From: Coffea arabica
Lineage: Eukaryota > Streptophyta > Magnoliopsida > Gentianales > Rubiaceae
DNA length: 64,000 nt
Assembly: GCF_036785885.1 (NCBI RefSeq)
Contig: NC_092310.1
Location: forward strand, 2,604,001 to 2,668,000
Direction: 5' to 3'
In this document: positions 1 to 12,779 of the stretch, piece by piece
How the letters are laid out: every line of letters begins with the position of its first letter
How positions within the stretch are numbered: the stretch's first letter is position 1
Program-made: the position numbers and the translations under genes
Notes under the pieces: generated by a model
Seen by the model: only the letters and a program-made list of their open reading frames with translations
What the model was told of the DNA's origin: nothing
Databases searched by the model: none

Positions 1-112
1 TGCAAGCGTGCATTTCTTCCTTTTACTTTGGTTTCATTAATGTGAAGCTTCTCATTCAAGTATTGAACTTTACACTTGTAACTCTATTGTTTTAGTTCTT
101 CTTTTAATCTGT

Positions 113-515
113 ATGAAGGTACTCCATTACTCTTAAGTTACTAACTTTCAAAATTTATTGACCACTCCGTTCCTTGAAACTTCTTGTTATTATCTTTTTA
201 TACATGCCTTTTTTGTGGAAGATGTTCCCAAGCTCACTTCATGCAACTTTTAAGCTTGAAGTGCATATCTTTCATCCACTGCCTTAAGATTGTCTGTTTG
301 GATGTAGAATTATTTTCAGCATCTTTTCCGCTTCCTAATTGTATTAATGGGGTAGGTGTATAGGAACAACTTCAGAGGGATCAAGGAGTTTGAGTTTGTA
401 CTTCCAAAGGCTATTTCAATAAGCTTCTCTAAACATCATAGGACAGTAGATATCACAGGATAGGAGTTCAAGCTGGTTGATTTTGTTGAAAAGTTTGAAA
501 CTTTTTGACCCAAGA
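113..515 (+). pseudogene. F-box/FBD gene 3' remnant
   Basis: Two pieces match the last two exons of the intact F-box/FBD genes further right in the window. Positions ~113-285 align with their exon 2 (the 'LPTFKNL..NLEVLIF' segment) but contain stops, and ~352-510 align with exon 3, the FBD start, reading approximately FRNNFRGIKEFEFVLPKAI before a stop. No F-box or LRR part lies to the left within the window, so it may be a truncated copy or the tail of a gene that starts outside. Stops in both exons make it non-functional. The homology is seen directly by comparing with 37423-37800. Confidence 0.6.
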
Positions 516-519
516 TGAC

Positions 520-1750
520 TTTTGGTGAAGCTGTAGACTTTGTAAGTCTCCATCAGAGATGTTACTGCAGGATGTCGTCGTTAATGCAATGGGATTTTTC
601 TTTCATTTTCTTTTTAGGGTGAGGGTTGGGGGGGGGGTTGGTTCTTGTTCTATTGCAACTGGTATGGCTTGGCTGGTCAAATGGCTTACTTGTTAACATT
701 TCTATGAGGTTTATGGCTCTTGACATTCTACATTATGACCCATTTTATATTGGGCTTTCTTTGTGAAGACCGGATTAGTCGTCAGTTGTACATGTATGAA
801 GTTGTACCTGAATCTGTATGTGTTGTGCTATTATTGATTTTGTTAATGGGTTATCAAGTGGTGCATCTGTTAAAAGCAGAAATTAGGATATTATTTATCA
901 AATTTTGAAATGCGTGTGTATGTGAGGTAGCATTTGTAGTTAGGACATGGTGAAAGAATAATGTAAAGAAAGCACCACTGACATGTTGCAATGTTCAAAA
1001 TCCTATCAGCTTTCTCAGTCTAAGAGTGGCTCTACATATCAGGTTTTTAGCACTATCCTACAAATTTTAACAGCAGTTTCTATATCTTAATGTTCTTTAC
1101 AGCGGTATCTCAGTTGATAGCAGACATAGATTCGCAGATTTTCTGGTTCATAGATGTGCAGTGGATGTGATGTAAAACGTTTAAATGATCATATGTTGAA
1201 AGATAGTACTAATGCTCCAGGGAAAAGAATAGCTTCTTCAACCGTGTCAGTTTGGAAAGGATGTTTTTACATTTTACTTTTATGTTTCTACTGTTAGTCA
1301 ATTGGTTTGCTAGTATAAAGTTTTTGTTTTCAAGTAATCTGTAGTCTTTTGTCAGAATGTGCAAAAGAAATCTAAAAATGTTTACACTAATTCCGGAACT
1401 ACAACATGCTGCTTTGACAAGATACAGGAATAGCAAGATATTGTTGGAAACAAGGTAACCCAGTAAACAGATAAGCCAACTTGCTACTTAATTTGGACTC
1501 TTCTTGGAGATTTATCCAGGAAAAAGTGCACCAGCAGATGCTAAAGGAACAAGTTCAGGACTTCATTAAACTGCTGAGCACCTTCAGGTGGATCATATAT
1601 GTTTTTACTTTCTCGAACCATGGTGTGGTTGCCGATTTTAAATTCTGTAATTGGCTTTTAGCAAGCAATTTGTAGCTGGTAGTCATATCTACTCTGATCC
1701 TCCATGTATTGCCCTGGTAAATTTGCTGTTTTACAACTTTTTCTTTCATG
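520..1750 (+). other. duplicated 3' flank of an F-box copy
   Basis: No gene is seen here. The stretch is colinear with 33240-34260, downstream of another decayed FBD copy: both carry a G-rich run followed by 'gacccatttta'-type text, a 'gatcatat.ttgaaag.tag' block and a 'tagttcagga' block near the end. It is therefore part of a duplicated unit larger than the gene. Open frames in it are not conserved in the other copy, which argues against coding. Confidence 0.5.
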
Positions 1751-2769
1751 AACTTTGACCTATAGCCTAAAGGGCCCTTTAATTGGAAGGATTTTGGGGA
1801 AAAAGCAGAGATTTAAAAAAAAAAGTGTCAAATTGGCTGTTGGAAAATTTCCACATGTTAAGGTTTTCAGAGTTTTAGAAAATTGGAGATAAGATTTTTG
1901 TGCTTTTAGAATGTTATGTTTTTTATTGATCAAATTCTTTTATTTTCTTTTTCTTTCATTTCTTTGGTATCTAGTGGTAGTTAGTAACACCATTAGTTTC
2001 TAGTTCGTTTAGTGAACGAGTTTTTAGATGAGTCGTTGTCTATTACATTGTTGTGCTTCTTTGCCCATGTCTATGGTTTACTCTGTTGTCGAGTACTCCG
2101 TTCTTTAGACACGAATTTTAGCATAGGAGCTGTAAAAAATTCTATATTGTTGAAATTCAGGATCCTTTGGATTAAGTTCTTAAGGTTCAAAATTGTACAA
2201 TCTTTTACACTGAAAATCAGTATCTTTCGGGGATCCGAATATCATGTTCAAATTTTTTCTTTGTGAGATTTGATACTAAATCTTGTGTTAGCAATAGCAG
2301 TAAAACTGAAAATCCCAGCATTCCACTGTTCTGATATATCAAATCCCTTCTTTTCAGAAATCCTGTGAACTCCTCGAGTCTTTATTTGCGGTCAAAAGTA
2401 TTTTTGTTCTTTTTATGTCCCTTAGGGAACAGAGGTTGGAGTATTCTTTTTCACTTTAACTTTGTACAGTAGCCTCAGAATTTGAGAGTTACTTTGAAGA
2501 CATCCTGATTTTGTGTTACTTGATTAGTTTTGCTTGGAGAGGCCTTCTAGTGTTTGAATGACTCTTTGAGTACCAGATCATCACTAGGTTATTATGATTG
2601 CAGCAATTTAGTCTGTTTCTTTGAGTATTAGTTTTTGTTATTTGGGGTGTATAGATGGAAGTTACCATGGATGTTGTCAATGGCTGATTCCTTTGGCAGT
2701 CACGAAGTAACTACATCACCTGTGCTGAATTTATTTTATTTTATTTTATGAATTAGTTACTTTTTGCAG

Positions 2770-3904
2770 GGTCAGTATTTAAGTTTAACGAAGTTAAAGT
2801 GCCTCAAGTTCCTAGTCTGTGCAATGAAGACCAGGTTTAGGAAGAGATGTGGAACTCAGGAAGTAAAAGTTGATAAGGGAACAGTGAAAGCATCAGGGAG
2901 CAATATGGATGTCGTTGCTTTGAAGGAAGATGTCAACAAGCAAGATGAGAGCATTGTCATCGAGGGAAAGGCTACTTCAGAGCCAAGTGAGCAGGAAGTG
3001 CATTACAAGGTCCAGGGAAATGAAGAAGCTGAAATGCGAAATGTTGCCGGAGAGGAGCAGAATCTTAATGTTACAAAGGAGCTGAAAAAGAGAAAGCGCA
3101 GTGTAGATGTCGAATTTGCTATCGTATCTCCTACTGACAAATGTTCATCCAGACTTTGCCCAAGGAAGGAGGTACCTTCATTCCAGATGGTGGATTTGAA
3201 TGAGAACAACATTGAAAGGATTGTGGGGATGAGAATAAAGGTTTACTGGCCAGAATCGCAAAAATGGTTTGCAGTAAGAATTAAATCCTTCAATAGGGAG
3301 AAGATGCTTCATACTGTAAACTATGATGATGGTGACGTAGAAGAGTTGCAGTTGAAGAAAGATAAATTTGAACTTGAGGTCAAGCCTAAAGATGGTTTTC
3401 ACATAAAGCAGAACTTCACTCTAGAAAAAGCAAGAAGGATGTCAGTGGTCATGTGGTTGGGAAAACAAGTATTAGCCAAGAAAGGATCTCGGTGGAGATG
3501 TGGTTGCCAATGTGAGTTTTAGCCAGGAGCATGCTAAGGTCAAGGATGAAGCAGAGATAGAAGGAGAAAGGAAGAAGGATCTCAGTGGTGATGTGGTTGC
3601 TAACAGGATTTATAACCAAAAGTATGATAAGGTGAAAAATAATAGCGAGATAGGAGAAAGGAAGAAGGATCTCGGTGGCGATGTGGTTTCCAACACAAGT
3701 TTTAGCCAGGAGTATGATAAGGTCAAGCATAATTCAGAGATAGGAGGACAGGGTCCTAAAACTGTAGTATCAAAGGAAGATATGGAATCTAATCCAGGGG
3801 AACAACAGCCAGCTGATAACAACAGTGAGAGAGATGAGAATCAGGTAGGTTCTGCAAGGCAAAATGCCAGGTTCGCTGATGTAGATGGAAGCAGAAAGCA
3901 TTGA
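2770..3904 (+). pseudogene. Tudor-domain (PDS5-like) gene fragment, frameshifted
   Basis: A splice-acceptor-like 'tttttgcag' precedes an open frame from 2770; the first in-frame ATG is at 2824. The frame runs to a stop at 3520-3522. Residues coded by about 3220-3380 form a Tudor fold signature (VGMRIKVYWPESQKWF, then YDDGDVEEL), closest to the C-terminal Tudor module of plant PDS5 cohesin-cofactor homologs, a family known to act on chromatin. Before it is a charged, low-complexity region with a KKRKRS basic patch. After it, a repeat array continues in a different frame up to 3904, so the coding sequence is broken by frame shifts near 3430 and 3480. No HEAT-repeat body of PDS5 is visible upstream. 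It may be a decayed fragment, or an exon of a gene whose splicing I cannot resolve. Function beyond the domain is not claimed. Confidence 0.55.
3429..3752 (+). repeat. degenerate coding tandem repeat, ~30 aa unit
   Basis: Successive copies begin with KKDLGGDVV-type text: a truncated one at 3432, then ~3478, 3572 and 3662. The last two units are 90 bp apart. Each reads KKDL.GDVV.N..., then a Q-(E/K)-(H/Y).KVK block and a (S/A)EIG ending. The first copy lacks its second half, and the junction with the second changes frame, so repeat slippage probably broke the host gene. Confidence 0.75.
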
Positions 3905-6360
3905 GTTGTCAGGAACAGACGTAAGTGACCACTAAATTATTGCTGAAACTAACTGAAAGAGGTTGAACACCATTTCTAGCAAGTAAGCCTGCTTCTGAAA
4001 ATTATGTCTTTACTCTTAAAGGATGCCCTTGCATGGTGGTTCTCATCCTGCTCTTTTCATTGCTTTATATTCATGCATTCAGTAAGTAATTTTACATGTA
4101 ACAATTATGCATATAACACTTATCCATTGATATCTAAAAATAGCTGGGGACTGTTTGGGTTTTTGTCTCTGTCCTGGACCAATGATGCTCAATCAATACT
4201 GATGAACAATTTTTAATTGTCATATAAATGTGTCTGTGTTTTGACAGACTTTTTGTTTTGCATTTCCTATGGTATGAAAGAGAAATGTCCATCCTTTCTC
4301 TAATAAAAGATAGGAATTGAATCGTGCTATGCTTGAGATGGGTAAAAACTGTAAATGAGGAAACTTACTGGGAGAGTGAAAGCTGAAACATTAGGTGACT
4401 ACCATCCTTATGAATCATTTTTGTCATCCTAAGATGTGTCCTTGTCCTAGCAGACTTGAGTTTTTGACAGATTGGCTGAAAATCAGCAGGAATTAGAGAA
4501 CAATTACCATGGTTGCCTCTTCCTACTATTTCAGATGAAAGAAAGACTAATTAATTATATTATAATTATTCCTGCCATCAGAATAGATGTAATCACCTGT
4601 GATTTTGTCATCACGGAATCCTCGGCCCCATTTTGTCCAAAGAGATAGGCTGTAGCAGTTGTGCTTTGTACTGCCTTCAACTGAATCTAGAAAATGGAGT
4701 TTTTCCCTTGGTTGGACCCTGATTGCTCAGACCGCTATTGGATCCTTCATCCTTAGAAGTGTCTATAGCCAACTGTCTGTTTCACCCATTACCATAGCTA
4801 GGTTGATCAGCAAGACAAAATGGTACGTTCATGTGCACCAACAAGAGATTTGATTAGTTCGATTTGTATGGTTCTGTAATTTTAAGTGAAAATTTCACAT
4901 GGAAATAGTATCTAAAGAATGCTGAAGGGCCAGAGCAAAGTGAAAGAATGGGGCAAGGTTTTGTCAACAAATAAGAGGAGTAAACTGACAAGCTTAATAT
5001 AGAAATTAAGAAAAGAAATGGAGATGCAAAACACCGTCGGATTGTTGATGCTTCTTTCTGGATCCTTTTGCTGTCATGAGTTATTGACAGCTGTAAGAGC
5101 CGGAGTCATCGACCAACTAATGCTGCGACTTCCAAAAATAGAATTTGCATTGTGTTTCCAATCTATGCAGAAAAGGAATCAAGGATATTAATGTAACCAA
5201 TTCTGGAAAATGCTACAGTAATTCAGGAAGTTATAATAAACACTTGTCATACACGTGTAGAGATACAATTTGTAAAGCCAAAAGTGAAAAAAGAATAAAG
5301 TTGGTCAAGGCTAGCACATGCAACATATTACAATGAAGCATGTTTCGTACTCAATGAAATTGTTGCCTATTTGTGGAACTGTCCACTCAATAACACAGTA
5401 CAACTTGTCTATCTGGATCAAAGGTTGTGTGGGAAATAAGAATGAGCCTTTATAAAATCTGTTCTCAACATGTCTGTTTCTTCATGAAGAACTTCCACGA
5501 TACAAATTTGGTAACTGCCAAGAGAATTACATTTGTCTACGGATAGCAAGCTTGTAGATTTCATGTAAAATATCTAGTTGACTGATCAAAATGGAATTTG
5601 GGCTACCAAGATCAAGTAGTTTTGACAAAGAAAACTGGTGAAATAAAAGCTGCATCATGACCCATTTATCGAATGAAATGCATGAGCTATATTGGCTTGC
5701 CTGATTCCTGGTCAGAAGTGAACATGTAATCTGAACGATGTGTTCACTTCCTATTTGTTTTTACCTGTGCCGTCCCCTCTCCCTGTGTTTTTTCCTCCCC
5801 CTTCTTAATTATTCCAATTTTTTTGTCTTGGTTGAGACTGAGGAATAAGACTAGTATTTGCATTTTCAAGTTCCCTATTCTTAATGGACACCAAAACTGT
5901 TCTGACTTGTGATTCTTAACATAGTTTATTCTTTACTCTTTCATGCGCGTTTTATCATGTTACTATAGAAATCAAATGCATTTGAAACAAGATTCTGATT
6001 AGGTTAGCAGCCCTTCACAATTTTTCTCATTCTCTATTGGCTGGAAGTTTCATAAATGTTTTCAACAATGTGTATTCTTATAGCAGCATTAAATAGAATT
6101 TATTTGGAAATCTGATAGAGTCCACGAACAACTACTTAGCTGAAAGAAAGTTTTCCATTTGTGATGAGCCTAGGGAACTGCAAGTTTGGAACTTAGGTTG
6201 CAGGACCTAATGTACTCCACAATGGCTTCAAATCTATCAGGAAATCTTTTAAGTATCTTGTGAGGAAAGAAAAGAAACGGATTGTCATGGTAAATTTTAC
6301 TGGTCCACTGATATAAAGTCATCTATGGTGTGATAAATAATCAAGATTACTTTTGACTTC
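3905..6360. other. no recognisable gene
   Basis: AT-rich sequence without a convincing reading frame, RNA gene or transposon end on either strand. It may include introns or UTR of the Tudor-like gene on its left, but I see no exon with recognisable protein similarity. Confidence 0.4.
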
Positions 6361-6452
6361 TTCCCTGATTTTATGGGGATTCCACTGCATTCTTTTTAAT
6401 TCTCTGTTTCCCTGATTTTATGGTGATTCCACTGCTTTTTTTAATTTTCTGT
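6361..6452 (+). repeat. 47-bp tandem duplication
   Basis: Two adjacent copies of a unit beginning 'ttccctgattttatgg' start at 6361 and 6408, differing by a few bases and one short T-run indel. Non-coding. Confidence 0.8.
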
Positions 6453-7046
6453 TTGCAGAAGAATAGCTCACATAACATGGAGAAGCACCTCTAAAAGACT
6501 TTTTACTTCTGATCCCTACAGAATGCCATCCACCAGAATCCTGAATGTTGGAAGGATGATATCCGACCTAGTCCAGTCCCTTTGCTTTTTGGATACTTTT
6601 GTCTGGAAACCAGATGAAGTACATGGTTATATCATTTTGAAAGAAACCTTAGGATTAACTTTTTTATGAAGTAGACCAATTCCGCAAGTATCTATCTGTT
6701 TATGTTATAAATCTCCTTTGAAGTATGAACTATATAGTTATATTATGTGTATGAATCTACATTTTTCTTTCAAGTTACTAGTGTTGATCTCTTATATGTA
6801 TCTGATACTTTTAGTTTCATAGTACACATGGAAGACCAACATAACTAAACTGCATTATATAATTGGAGGGCAGTGAAACTTTTGGTTGATATACAGAAAT
6901 ACCTGAACAAAGTTCTGAATTGTCTGTAAGAAATGTGCTCCCTCTGCACTTTCCATTTTATCAGCAGTAGAAAAAAATCATCATAACTATTTTGACTAGA
7001 GGATATGGTTGTCACAGTTGTAGAGCGATTTGGACTTTATATTGTT

Positions 7047-7240
7047 TTAGGTCCAATTATCAAATACCAAGTTGCTTTAATATGTATAGTCCTCTATTAC
7101 ACACAAAAAAAACCCAAAAAATAAAATATTATGTCTAGCTTTAGGCCCAATTATCAAATACCAAGTTGCTTTGATGTGTATTGTCTTTTATTACAAAAAA
7201 AAAAAAAAATCAAAAAAAATCAAATACCAAGTTTGGATGT
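7047..7240 (+). repeat. ~94-bp tandem duplication with A-rich linker
   Basis: Copies begin 'ttaggtccaattatc' at 7047 and 'ttaggcccaattatc' at 7141; each continues with 'aaataccaagttgcttt' and ends in an A-rich tract. A third partial 'tcaaataccaagttt' follows near 7220. Confidence 0.75.
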
Positions 7241-7419
7241 TCAAAATGGGTAGTAGAAAAGTTACCATTACTGTGGAAAAAAAGGTAGCACTAAAAGAGT
7301 GGTTGAGTGGTAGTAAGAAAAAAAGGGGTAGCAGTAAACTCCTCTTGATTCTACTTTTGTTTTTTTGGTAATTATTTCATTTGTAATTCCTTTTGTCATC
7401 TCTATTTGTATCAAATACT

Positions 7420-7533
7420 ATAAACAAAAAGGATATAGCCAATTGTAGTAATAATTTTTTTTAATTTTAAAACATAATAAACAAAAAGGATATAGCCAAT
7501 TGTAGTAATAAATTTTTTTATTTTAAAACATAA
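7420..7533 (+). repeat. 57-bp tandem duplication
   Basis: Two nearly identical units begin 'ataaacaaaaaggatatag' at 7420 and 7477. Each ends in a T-rich run and 'ttaaaacataat'. High similarity suggests a recent duplication in AT-rich non-coding DNA. Confidence 0.8.
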
Positions 7534-7539
7534 TATTAA

Positions 7540-9910
7540 CATATTGTCAACTAACAACTGACAACATCATACAAATGCACAAATAATGGTTGCAATCACA
7601 CCAATACTAATACACTGGATCTGTAGATGGATGACTGATTACCTAATTCTCGTGTTGTTACCCTCCAATCAAAAGAGGAAAAGAATGCACAAATAGTGGG
7701 ATGAAAACTTTAATAATTGTGAGACTTAAAATCAAGATCTCTTACTCTTGGCACCTCAAATTTTGTAAATTAGCATCAGATTAAGGCCTAACTGGAAGCT
7801 TATACAGAAATTAGCTTTAGATACATATATAGTCTATTCATTTGAATAGTGTATAATTTTGACAAATTCACAATGAAATTGTACTATATTTTAAAATGTT
7901 ATAAAATATGTTTCTTACACTCACTCATCATAGTGAAGGAATAACTCATAATTGCCTCCTTGTAAAGCAAAAAGATAATTTTAATGAACGAAAAAGAAAT
8001 AAATTTCAATAATTTGGTGAAGGTAAATATATTATTCGGTGTAGAATCTTCTAAGTAACGAATAACAAAAGCAAGCTGAAAACATCAAATTGTAAGTCTA
8101 ATTGCATATAAAATGAAACTGAAGTGCAAAAAAAAAAAAAAAAAAAAAAATATAGCATCAAAACTTCGAAACAAGCTCAACAAGTAAAAATATATTTTTT
8201 GCACTTTTTCCGTGAAAGATATTTTCTTAGTGTTTAATCCTATTGTATTATCTCCTTCTAGAATTTCAATACAAAATTTCTTTAGCTTTTCTTCAATCAC
8301 CTATTCCAAAATTCTATACTTCCTATACCCAAAAAAAAAAACCCACAATTATATTCCTCACTATGTCTTGCATTATTGCAAAAGCACTGTAGTTTTCACT
8401 TAACAATAGACTAACTAATTTATTAATTTTGATATACATGCTTACAGGTTTACAACAATAGGAAAACTAAGCCTAATTTCCAACTTTGCAAATTCGTGAA
8501 GATTACCGTTAAGTAAACTTATAATTTAAAATTTTGATTAATCAGATTACTACCTCGAAAAAAAAATTATGTGTACCATGTGTTCCACGTGACAATATGC
8601 GAGTATCAATCAAAATAAAGTATTGTGGTGCCAATTACAAATTATGGTGATCGGTACTGATACATCAATTACCAATTATGGTGCTTGATACTAATACACC
8701 AAGGGCTGCGCGTAATTCATCCAATATCTTCTCTTACTATTATTATCCATTTATCCCTTTAATTCTAATTTTATTTGCCATTGTGTCATTTAATTTTTTT
8801 CCGTTTCCCTTTTTTTTCTATTATCCGTTTGCATTTGAAAGATGAGAACCATTGCTGAAGTTGATAACTTTGGCAATAAAATAGTAATAGACTATATTAA
8901 ATTTAATCTTAGTACTAATACTTACTATAAACCCACCACTACCCTTCTCGGACTTGGCCTTAGGTGACCATTTTGCAGAGTGGAAGTTTCAGTTTCCCCG
9001 AAACTTTCCACTATCTTCTGTAAACATTAGGAAGCCACCTTCTGCAATCCTCGATTTGTACTGTAATCTTCTCAATCCTTTCTTCCGATTTTTTTCCAAC
9101 AAAAGGTCAGCTTTTTTGTAAAAGTCCCATCTAATTTTTTCCCATCAGATTTGTACTGTAATCTTGTCTTTGGTTGATGATTGAATGCATAGTAGTGTCA
9201 ATGTGATGTGGACAATGGATCCACTGTGGTCTTTGAACCCGAAGTTCTAAAGGCTTTTCAGAAGCCTCGTGATTGGAGTTGGATGTAGTATAATAGATGT
9301 AAATGTAGGAATTTGAGGATGGATTTACACATGTAGGACTTTGCAGAAGTTCAACTAAGGGATGCCATATTTTAGATGCATGCCATTCATTTTTTGATGA
9401 TCATACTAAACAAAAAACGTATAGAAAATAATCAACACGTTATACTATTTCCTTCTTTCACATGCAGGCCAAATCCTTTACATGAATTTCTTTGTGAGCT
9501 TGATTTGTAGCGTTTATTTTTAGTGTTGGAATTATTAGGCAGATTCCGATTTGTGTACCTTTCCTGGACTGTTTTATGGTTTGTGTATTTAGGTGGTTTA
9601 TTAATTGATTCTGCATATAAACTATTTTTGTTCAGCCTTTGGTTTTGGAGGGATCTTATAGAAAAGTTTTATTCATTGCGATAAGGACGAAGTGTTTCTT
9701 ATCGAATAATATGCAGGCCGAGGAGACGAGTCAAGAAAATGAATATCCCTCTCTCTCTGAAATGGTAAACGTGTTCGAGATATTGTATGGGTACTAGACA
9801 ACATAATGTAAGAGCTACTTTGTCAATTCATTATTACTTCTGTGAGAGCTGAATGCTCAACAGGATCCTCGTTTCAATACATGTAAATCTTCAAAGCGTT
9901 TGCTAAAAAC
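7540..9910. other. no recognisable gene
   Basis: AT-rich intergenic DNA with a poly(A) run near 8130-8150 and several shorter A runs. Short frames on both strands have no recognisable product. Positions ~8930-9070 and 9715-9790 are less AT-rich and could be exons of an uncharacterised transcript, but nothing in them identifies one. Confidence 0.4.
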
Positions 9911-9914
9911 AAGT

Positions 9915-10525
9915 CTAAGAGCCTTGTTTTAACAGATAATCCTCAAGCCGTTTTATAAAAGCAAGTATTGCTTTTGCAGTTTCCTCTGGCATGCTAGTTT
10001 CTTCTGCTTCAGTTTCGTATAGAACCTTAACATCCACACCAGTCTCTGATTCTCCAACTGCATTAAATTGTATAACAGTTGTGTAAGAAGTGAATCCATG
10101 ATTCAGGTGTCCCCCTTCGATCACTTGCATCCCAATCTGATGCAGGGACTCGTTGAATACTGTAACTTTCTCCTTCTGGTATCCGAGACTTGATTTCTCT
10201 GAAAGCATTAGTTTAAAATTGCAGCGTCAAGATGGTCAGATGGTAGGCTAAAAACTAATTAGTACTGTATGAATGAAAAAAAAATAGCACAGGGCAGGAA
10301 ATACTGGTTGAAATGTCCAACTGAAGTTGGAAGCTGGAACTCACCAGAGCCAAGGTCGATCAGATAAACAGTACCAAGGCCACCATCTCCTTCAATAACT
10401 TCAACACTACGCACTAAATTGGGAGCAAGTTTTGGAAGGATAAAGCTTATTTCTTTTGCATAATTCCTCCATAGCACTTCAATTGCGACCCCAACCTTCA
10501 TTTGGCTCTTTACTTCCTTCATCAT
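9915..10525 (-). CDS. Bet v 1/PR-10-like protein, phytohormone-binding protein type
   Basis: Two exons on the minus strand, 10525-10345 and 10198-9915, joined by a GT-AG intron after a phase-1 codon, give 154 aa, the normal PR-10 size. The start is the ATG at 10525, immediately followed by a second in-frame ATG at 10522. The glycine-rich loop of the Bet v 1 fold is intact (EGDGGLGTVY, about residues 45-54), followed by the conserved block QVIEGGHL and a C-terminal helix KRLEDYLLKQ. Sequence features resemble cytokinin-specific/phytohormone-binding proteins (an N-terminal MxKE start, then VEVIEGDGG and NESLHQIGMQVIEGG) more than pathogen-induced PR-10 or norcoclaurine synthases; that assignment is from family knowledge. 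Members are small cytosolic proteins that bind hydrophobic ligands such as cytokinin or gibberellin in an internal cavity. The ligand here is unknown. The single intron position is the usual one for PR-10 genes. The gene appears intact and stands alone. Confidence 0.88.
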
Positions 10526-10581
10526 TGCTCCTCTTTAGTTGAGTACAGTTAAAATTGATCGTTGGTATACAATAAGTACAA

Positions 10582-10588
10582 ATTTATA
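10582..10588 (-). promoter_or_regulatory. candidate TATA box of the Bet v 1-like gene
   Basis: On the minus strand TATAAAT lies about 57-63 bp upstream of the first ATG, which would leave a 5'UTR of roughly 30 nt. This is position and motif only. Confidence 0.4.
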
Positions 10589-10899
10589 CTATTAGCTTGG
10601 AGGGACAAAATGACACTACGGCATCTGTAGTTGTATGGACAAATATGGAAACAAGATGCCTAGGCTCCACTCTGATGTACATATATGTATTTATTGTGAA
10701 TGATTCTAAAATGTACATACATTATGTATATTCATTCCTGAATATATTCATGCATGTGGAAATCCTTGAATGTAAGGATAGATTCATGTCTTTGATTTTA
10801 AGATCATGAGATGCATGAATTAAAGTGCATGAATTTGTACATAATACCATGAATCTATTCATACAAGTATTTAATAAGTTCTTTTGTTTTTTAAACAAT

Positions 10900-12600
10900 T
10901 TATCCTATATAAAGAGGTCAAGTAAAGAGTGATTTGTTGTAGAAAATCACTTTCCTACTATTTCGAATTTTCTCAAAAAACACTCCTTAGTTCAAGAAGG
11001 TTTGTCTTACTTTGTGATAGATTGCAATTTTGTCATTTATTTTACAATTAATTCCCTCCTATGATCTTACCAAATGTGCATTATTGGGCAGATTTTATTC
11101 ACTTTTGAGAATTTGTGTTGATTGCAGGGATTTGGAGTCAAATATGGCAAAAAGGCACAATTTCCTTGCTATGCTTGCTAATTGAACTGGGACATCCAAA
11201 GCTGCAGAGTGAGATTAATTCCTGTGGCAATTAGTGGAGGAATTTAAGTAGCAGTAGGAAATAGGAGCCTAATCTTGATTTTGTTTCCTTATTTGTTAGG
11301 CGGGGTGCGGCAGAAGAGGAATCCTATTAGGACTCCTCTTAACTTATTTTGCTAGATAGTTTCTCGGTGGAAAAAGGAGATTAGGCAGACTAGGAGCCAT
11401 TTTCTTGGGATCCTCCTTTTTCTTTTGTTGGTAGTATTAAAAATAGGGAAATCAATTAAGACTAGGAGACTAGCTTTTGGGTCTTGGACCAATTCCTATC
11501 TAGGAATTCTTTTCTTCGTATGTCAGGGAGAGAAGAGAAACAATTAGTTATCTTTTGACTTTGTAATTTGGGACATTATCTTGATTCCATCAAATTGAAT
11601 CCTCTCAAGGGGAGACAATGGATGTGACAATTTTCTCTACAATTTTGCATGAGTTCTCCTCAACGAGGATGAACTAAATCCCTTTTTCTAGTCAAAGAAC
11701 AACAGAGGATTTGGTTCAACTTAAATTGTGAGATCTAATCGATTTTAATTTTCCTATTATCTTCTGGTATTTGTATATTTCCTACTTTATTGTCCTATGG
11801 TTGTTACATTATTCAATTGTCCCGGACTCGGATGTTAGATTAATTCAATAACCTAGAGTCAATTAGAATAATTAAATCCATAATTGTTTGATTGTTCTAA
11901 ATTAATGGCAACTGGCACAATCAAGGTTATGGCAGGGAAATATACGGGCTAATTTGTAGACAACCCTCGTAGCGTGTTGTCTGGTTAAAACAGGATTTTT
12001 CTAAATTTTAAGACAATTGTAAAATTTAATTCTATGGTCGTACCTAGAATTATTTTGCAATTAGGGTAATAACTAACGGTCTTACCTTAACTATCGATAA
12101 TTACGGAAAAATTGATTGTTATCGTTTGTTTGACAATTATAACTTGTTTATCAGTTTATATGTGGAATATTCCTGCATCGATGATCAATTAGAAGAACCA
12201 TTTCTGAATTTGATTCTTGACTAGAGTTGTCTAATACTGTTTGAGTTTTTACCTCATTGCTATTTAATTCTTATTAGACTACAACATATGATTAGTATAG
12301 CTCATTGTTAATTTCCCTAAAATCCTCCCATAACTTGAACTTTAGAAGAAACGAATTCTTCTCAGTCCCTGAAGATACGACCCTACTTGTCCTATTTACA
12401 AATCAATAATTACTTATGAATAAACAATCTCATTCTGGTATATCGAATCAAGCAAATTCTTTGAGAACAAGGTGAATCAAGTAACCCATTGCACACCTAA
12501 AATCCCTGTTCTAGTACTTAGAATCGGGTTTTGATTACTTTAATTGGCAACTAGGTTTATTTTTATTATTGCACAGACATCGACAACCTGTCACTTTGTG
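10900..12600 (+). mobile_element. decayed LTR-like retroelement sequence
   Basis: No gene is present. A TATA-like 'ctatataaagagg' at ~10907 is followed by a long non-coding stretch, and near 12364 lies 'ccctgaagatacgaccctac', a text that recalls the long LTRs of plant Ty3-gypsy elements ('..ttcgaccctac..tgcccta'). I could not define LTR ends, a target duplication or internal genes, so this may be a solo or truncated LTR. The copia gag remains begin shortly after it. Confidence 0.35.
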
Positions 12601-12779
12601 CAAGAATCTAAAACAAACAAATTTCATTTTATCGTAAAGGATATTTGTCCAAGATTATTACATATTATACATGAAAAATAAAGCCTAAAGAAAAGTGATA
12701 TTCTATCATGATTTGAAGCCAATTCTTGTCACGATATTTGCCAATTTGTTATAATATTCCCAACAATCTTTAGGCTTTA

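Noticed and set aside
7047-7533. Short direct repeats considered as a CRISPR-like array
   Set aside because: There are only two or three adjacent tandem copies with no spacers, in a plant genome; these are simple duplications.
12431-12445. 'tggtatatcgaatc' as a copia primer-binding site before the element at 12780
   Set aside because: It departs from TGGTATCAGAGC after six bases and no LTR end adjoins it.
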